Of a stretch of DNA of 64,000 bases, positions 60,536 to 64,000 are shown one piece after another. Position 1 is the stretch's first letter. The number at the start of each line of letters is the position of its first letter. A program made the translations under genes and the position numbers. The DNA is taken from positions 682,001 through 746,000 of the forward strand of contig JADNRZ010000014.1 of the NCBI GenBank assembly GCA_015501605.1. The letters are read 5' to 3'. Below the pieces are notes generated by a model. It was not told where the DNA came from. It was given only the letters and a program-made list of their open reading frames with translations, and made no database searches. This stretch comes from Panaeolus papilionaceus (Eukaryota > Basidiomycota > Agaricomycetes > Agaricales).

Positions 60536-61208
60536 TTACTTCATGGCAGCGAGGGCTACGAAGGCCCAGGCGGTTGGAGTGCCTGTAAGCATTACCTAGA
60601 GAAACAGATGAATAGTTTGCCACATCATCAAGAGCGATGTATGTGTGAGACTCACACTGCTGCCGTTGCTGTACCAGTACTTTCCTTGTCCATCAGCGGT
60701 CATGATAGTTCCAACCCAGCCTTGCAAGCTACTTTGGCCGGGGACGGTGTCACTGCCGGTACCAGTGCTGGTGGTTAATAAAGTAGAGTCAATACAGATG
60801 AGATTAATAGACAACCTAAAGAGCAAATGACACGTACTATCCCTTGGTGATGCTGATTACAGACTTGGCGGGAGCTTGTGCTGACTGAACTGTGAACCCT
60901 GGCTCGTTTGGGACGGCGAAATAGTTGAGGTTTCCCATGTTCATGATAGCGCCGTCGCCCGTGATCAACCACTGCCAAGAGATGTTTCATATGTCATATA
61001 CTATTTGAAACGGACGGATGGATTGCAGCCGGAAACTCACCTGCTGGTAAAGGTTTACAGCATTGGAATCATAGTTGGAGAGTGTAACAGTTTGCCCGGC
61101 CGTGTTAGGGCCAGTGATAACATTCTTATTGAAGTTAGGTTGTCCGCTTGGGACAGCGTTCTGGAGGATGTAGTAAACGCCGGGAGGAAGAGAGATGGGC
61201 AAAGACAT
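60536..61208 (-). CDS. Small protein, possible beta-trefoil, copy A
   Basis: Four exons (61208-61041, 60971-60838, 60767-60656, 60595-60536) give 157 aa. Start MSLPISLPPGVYYILQNAVP; further blocks are NKNVITGPNTAGQTVTL, QQWLITGDGAIMNMGNLNYF, GWVGTIMTADGQGKYWYSNG and the end TAWAFVALAAMK. No signal peptide. The PPGVYYI opening, the size and repeated strand-turn segments with QQW resemble fungal beta-trefoil lectins or protease inhibitors (cospin/mycocypin type), but no catalytic or carbohydrate-binding residues can be assigned. Copy B (63029-63691, opposite strand) matches it exon for exon. Function unknown. Confidence 0.72.
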
Positions 61209-61285
61209 TCTGGTAGAGCGTGGTAATTCAAGTAAATCTGGTGAGAGCTGGAGATGCTGAGGACCATACCGTGAAGAATTGCTCA

Positions 61286-61293
61286 CTTATATA
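61286..61293 (-). promoter_or_regulatory. TATA box of small-protein gene A
   Basis: TATATAAG on the minus strand, about 80 bp before the ATG, inside GGAGGAGTATATAAGTGAGC. The same core stands about 70 bp before gene B's start. Confidence 0.65.
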
Positions 61294-62940
61294 CTCCTCC
61301 GCAACATAGATGGGAAGAAATTTCCGGAGAATTTCATGCTACGACTACAAACAGACGGCATCCATGACGAATGGAATCAAGGATATCATTCTCCACAGAA
61401 GCAGCCATGGATTCCTCCAGGTGACCTTACCTATCCGGGGATCACAAATTCAGGAATAACCACATGGGTTGAACATGGGACGACTCCTTTCACTACAATT
61501 CCACAAAGCTGGGTCGCATGGACAGTTACTCACAGGTAATCTTATGCCAAATCTCGAATCTCCTCTCTATTGTTCTTCCATAGCAGAAAATGGGGTGTAT
61601 TCCTAAGTGCGTTGCGTAATCTGCTGTTCCAACTTGTCAGACTTGGATCCAATTGGGATTCACGGATAGCACAGTACTATGTCCAGATATTGGAGAGGTG
61701 TGGCGCATGAACAACTCAGTCGGAGGTCTGTTCATTATAATAAAATATGAAAATCGCTGAAATCAAGGGGCCCTGAGTTGTGGATAAGGTGGTAGCACAG
61801 ACCAAAGGTTGAGGTGCATTTTTCAAAAGTACCTATCGAGACTACTGTAAGTCTGTTCATGGCTCTGATACCTCAGAACGGTCAGTACCAATTTCCTGAA
61901 GAAGAAACTAGGCGAAGGTTACCCTAAGGATCATTTTCCATAATTGGTAAGGTACTGCTTCTTTTAACTTCGGAGATCTCACAACACCTGAGCATCAACA
62001 AGGCATTTCATTCTTACTTGATAGGCATCAGTTTTGGAGGCCAGCGTTTATGTTTTTCTTACAATATCCGAAATTACAAGACAGATCATTCTACAGATCC
62101 TAAATTCAGTGGTGGGTCCCTGGACTCCGCTTTCCGCGTTCTACAGAAGCAAGGAGGCGTATGATGTCTATGTTATGTCAAATTTTGCTTCGTTATGTAG
62201 AGGGTCGAGATCAACTTGGCAGGGTGGCTTCTTCTAAGAACAAAACCCCAACCGCAAGTGAGAAAAGCCGATGACAAACAAACACCTGTCACAGAAGGCT
62301 TCAAGAGCTGTTGTAAGTTCATATGACTCAAGATCAGAAAGAATTTTCCTCGCCCCCTAAGTACATCACAGCTGATCTGTCAAGGCGAGGACGAAAGGTG
62401 GGCTTGGTACATTAAGGAAATGATTTAATGCCCCCCCCCCCCCCCCCCCCCCCCCCGTTATCATCACCGAGTTGGGCAATGCTTCTTTCGGAACTAGTAC
62501 TGGACAGTGGAATGAATACCAAATTCCCTGTATAGTGCTTCCCAAATATTCTATCTCGAAAATCGCCATGGGAAAATACTTATCGTTCATATTGGTCATG
62601 GAGTTATAAGATCGGTTGATCCCTATGATTAACTTGGTTATTGTAAGTGCCCACCTGACGGATCACTCAAAGAAACAGGACGGCTGAAGGCAGACTAGTG
62701 TTGATCATGAATATTTGCAGCAGCGGGATAATGGAAGTATTTCAAGCTCACAAGGTTCGCCCTGGAATTAAAGCAGATTGGAATATGAACGAGTGATATA
62801 TCCATAAATTGGTGATCCAAACTACCGTAGTGGTAGAGTCACGAGACGACTTCATGCCTGCTTTTATATCGCTCCATTTGTCATGCCAGTCGCTGTATTG
62901 TGGTCGCAAAAAAAACTCCCCGATACTTCACTCGCAAACA
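61294..62940. other. Divergent intergenic region between small-protein genes
   Basis: About 1.7 kb with no recognised coding sequence. It holds the poly-C tract listed separately. Confidence 0.4.
62431..62456 (+). repeat. Poly-C tract of 26
   Basis: Uninterrupted run of 26 C on the plus strand, preceded by AAATGATTTAATG and followed by GTTATC. It is by far the longest homopolymer in the window. Its true length may be uncertain in sequencing. Confidence 0.85.
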
Positions 62941-62953
62941 TGTCACTGAGGCG

Positions 62954-62960
62954 TATATAA
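62954..62960 (+). promoter_or_regulatory. TATA box of small-protein gene B
   Basis: TATATAA within CACTGAGGCGTATATAAGTG, about 70 bp before the ATG at 63029. The flanking bases match gene A's TATA region on the other strand. Confidence 0.65.
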
Positions 62961-63028
62961 GTGCCGACTAGTACTCAAAGATATGGCCCAGCACCTCGGA
63001 TTTACTTGAATTACCAAGCTCGAGCATA

Positions 63029-63691
63029 ATGTCTTTACCCATCTGTCTTCCTCCTGGTGTTTACTACATTCTCCAGGACGCTACCCCTGGTCTCCTTCCC
63101 AATTTCAACAAGAACGTTATCACTGGCCCTAATACACTAGGCCAGACGCTCGACCTTTCACCATACAATATTAACACCATAAGCCCATACCAGCAGGTGA
63201 GTCCTCAGCTAACTCCTTATCTAACTTTCTTAATACTCGTAAACTAACTTGTCAAACAAAAATAGTGGTTGATTACAGGTGACGGCGCTATCATGAACAT
63301 GGGGAACCTGAATTATTTTGCCGTCCCAAATGAGCCAGGATTCACAGTTCAGTCGGCACAGGCTCCTGTCAGATCCGCAATTAGCATCAGCCAAACATAG
63401 TATGTGTTGCTTCAGCTATCCATTATCTTTGTACTTACTCTGCGCTACCACACGGTAGTACTGGAACCGTAAACGACAGCATACCTGGGCGAAATAGCTT
63501 GCCTGGCTGGGTTGGAACGATCATGACAGCTGACGGAAAAGGAATGTACTGGTATAGCAATAGCGGCACTGTGAGACGTTCCACATAGAACATTCTTGAA
63601 GCTACCCCGAGCTGACGATCATTTTATTTAGATTGAGCTCACGCCCATTCCAACGCTCTGGGCCTTTGTGGCTGTAGCTAGCATGAAGTAA
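63029..63691 (+). CDS. Small protein, possible beta-trefoil, copy B
   Basis: Four exons (63029-63196, 63266-63399, 63459-63570, 63632-63691), each exactly the length of the corresponding exon in copy A (168, 134, 112, 60 nt), giving 157 aa. Start MSLPICLPPGVYYILQDATP; the block QQWLITGDGAIMNMGNLNYF is identical to copy A, while the first exon and the segment after GWVGTIMTADG differ more. It ends TLWAFVAVASMK. The two copies are divergently transcribed, so this is an inverted duplication. Both keep open frames and splice sites, suggesting both are used. No signal peptide; an unconventionally secreted or cytosolic lectin- or inhibitor-like protein is a guess. Confidence 0.75.
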
Positions 63692-64000
63692 TGTTGTGGG
63701 CTTGCAGCACCATTGTATGTAATGGATTGATGAACGATTCTAATAACACTGAAACTTATGGGACTGCTGTAAATGAACTTGTTTTGCTGATATTGTACAA
63801 CTGGCTCTACCTATGGGGCGTCCTACGTTTCATTTCTTGATCCTGAAGAATAAGGCAAAAGCATTAAATCACTCTTTCCGAATAGGGTACCATACCTTCA
63901 AATATACTCTTCAGCGACATAGCTAGGAAGAAAAGTTGAGCTTCCAGACAATTTTATTTTGAGTACACGACACATACGGCGACCATAACAAACTGGGTCA
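63692..64000. other. Promoter-like remnant of a third small-protein copy
   Basis: Around 63889-63930 the minus strand reads CTATGTCGCTGAAGAGTATA, close to the region around gene A's TATA box (CTATGTTGCGGAGGAGTATA at 61286-61310). No coding exon follows on that strand, so only a promoter-region fragment is present. The rest of the stretch shows nothing. Confidence 0.45.

Noticed and set aside
1..64000. tRNA, rRNA or CRISPR features
   Set aside because: No cloverleaf-type T-loop sequence in a suitable context, no rRNA-like stretch and no regularly spaced repeats were found by eye.

Overview
The window looks like nuclear DNA of a mushroom-forming basidiomycete (Agaricomycetes). Genes are broken by many introns of about 50-60 nt with GT...AG ends, there are no operons, and several families typical of Agaricomycetes occur: DUF6533 membrane proteins, F-box proteins in tandem, GH18 chitinases, and NmrA-like reductases related to ergot-alkaloid festuclavine/agroclavine dehydrogenases. 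The species cannot be named from the sequence. No search was run; calls rest on reading the translations and joining exons by hand.

Layout. 0-1.9 kb: 3' part of a bestrophin-like anion channel (+). 2.2-5.2 kb: three NmrA-like reductase copies (+), the first truncated. 5.4-6.3 kb: SWC5 (-). 6.5-7.6 kb: an internally deleted Tc1/mariner-like transposon with terminal inverted repeats and a TA duplication. 7.9-8.4 kb: a small secreted protein (-). 9-12.4 kb: two tandem F-box-like genes (+), the second frameshifted. 12.4-17 kb: two tandem GH18 chitinases (-). 19.3-19.9 kb: a small Cys-rich membrane protein (-). 20.1-21.2 kb: SRP19/SEC65 (+). 21.8-23.0 kb: a DUF6593-like protein (+). 23.3-25 kb: a DUF6533 membrane protein (-). 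27.3-28.7 kb: NSE4 (-). 29.0-29.4 kb: PMP3 (-). 29.8-32.1 kb: glutamate decarboxylase (-). 32.8-36.3 kb: exocyst SEC5 (-).

The accessory half starts at 37 kb. Two more NmrA-like copies (one decayed) lead into a tandem array of six F-box genes of one subfamily (40.1-55.9 kb; two forward, four reverse, one decayed). The array is interrupted by a UBL3-like ubiquitin-fold gene and followed by two further NmrA-like copies (one decayed). A segment of about 0.73 kb beside the array recurs 12 kb away. The window ends with a divergent pair of near-identical small genes (about 157 aa, possibly beta-trefoil) sharing a TATA-box promoter.

The left half mixes conserved housekeeping genes (chromatin remodelling, SMC5/6, protein targeting, exocytosis, ion homeostasis, GABA metabolism) with lineage-specific families. 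The right half is a birth-and-death region of tandem duplication, inversion, frameshift and nonsense decay. No metabolic gene cluster is evident: the NmrA-like genes have no prenyltransferase, P450 or other ergot-pathway partner nearby.
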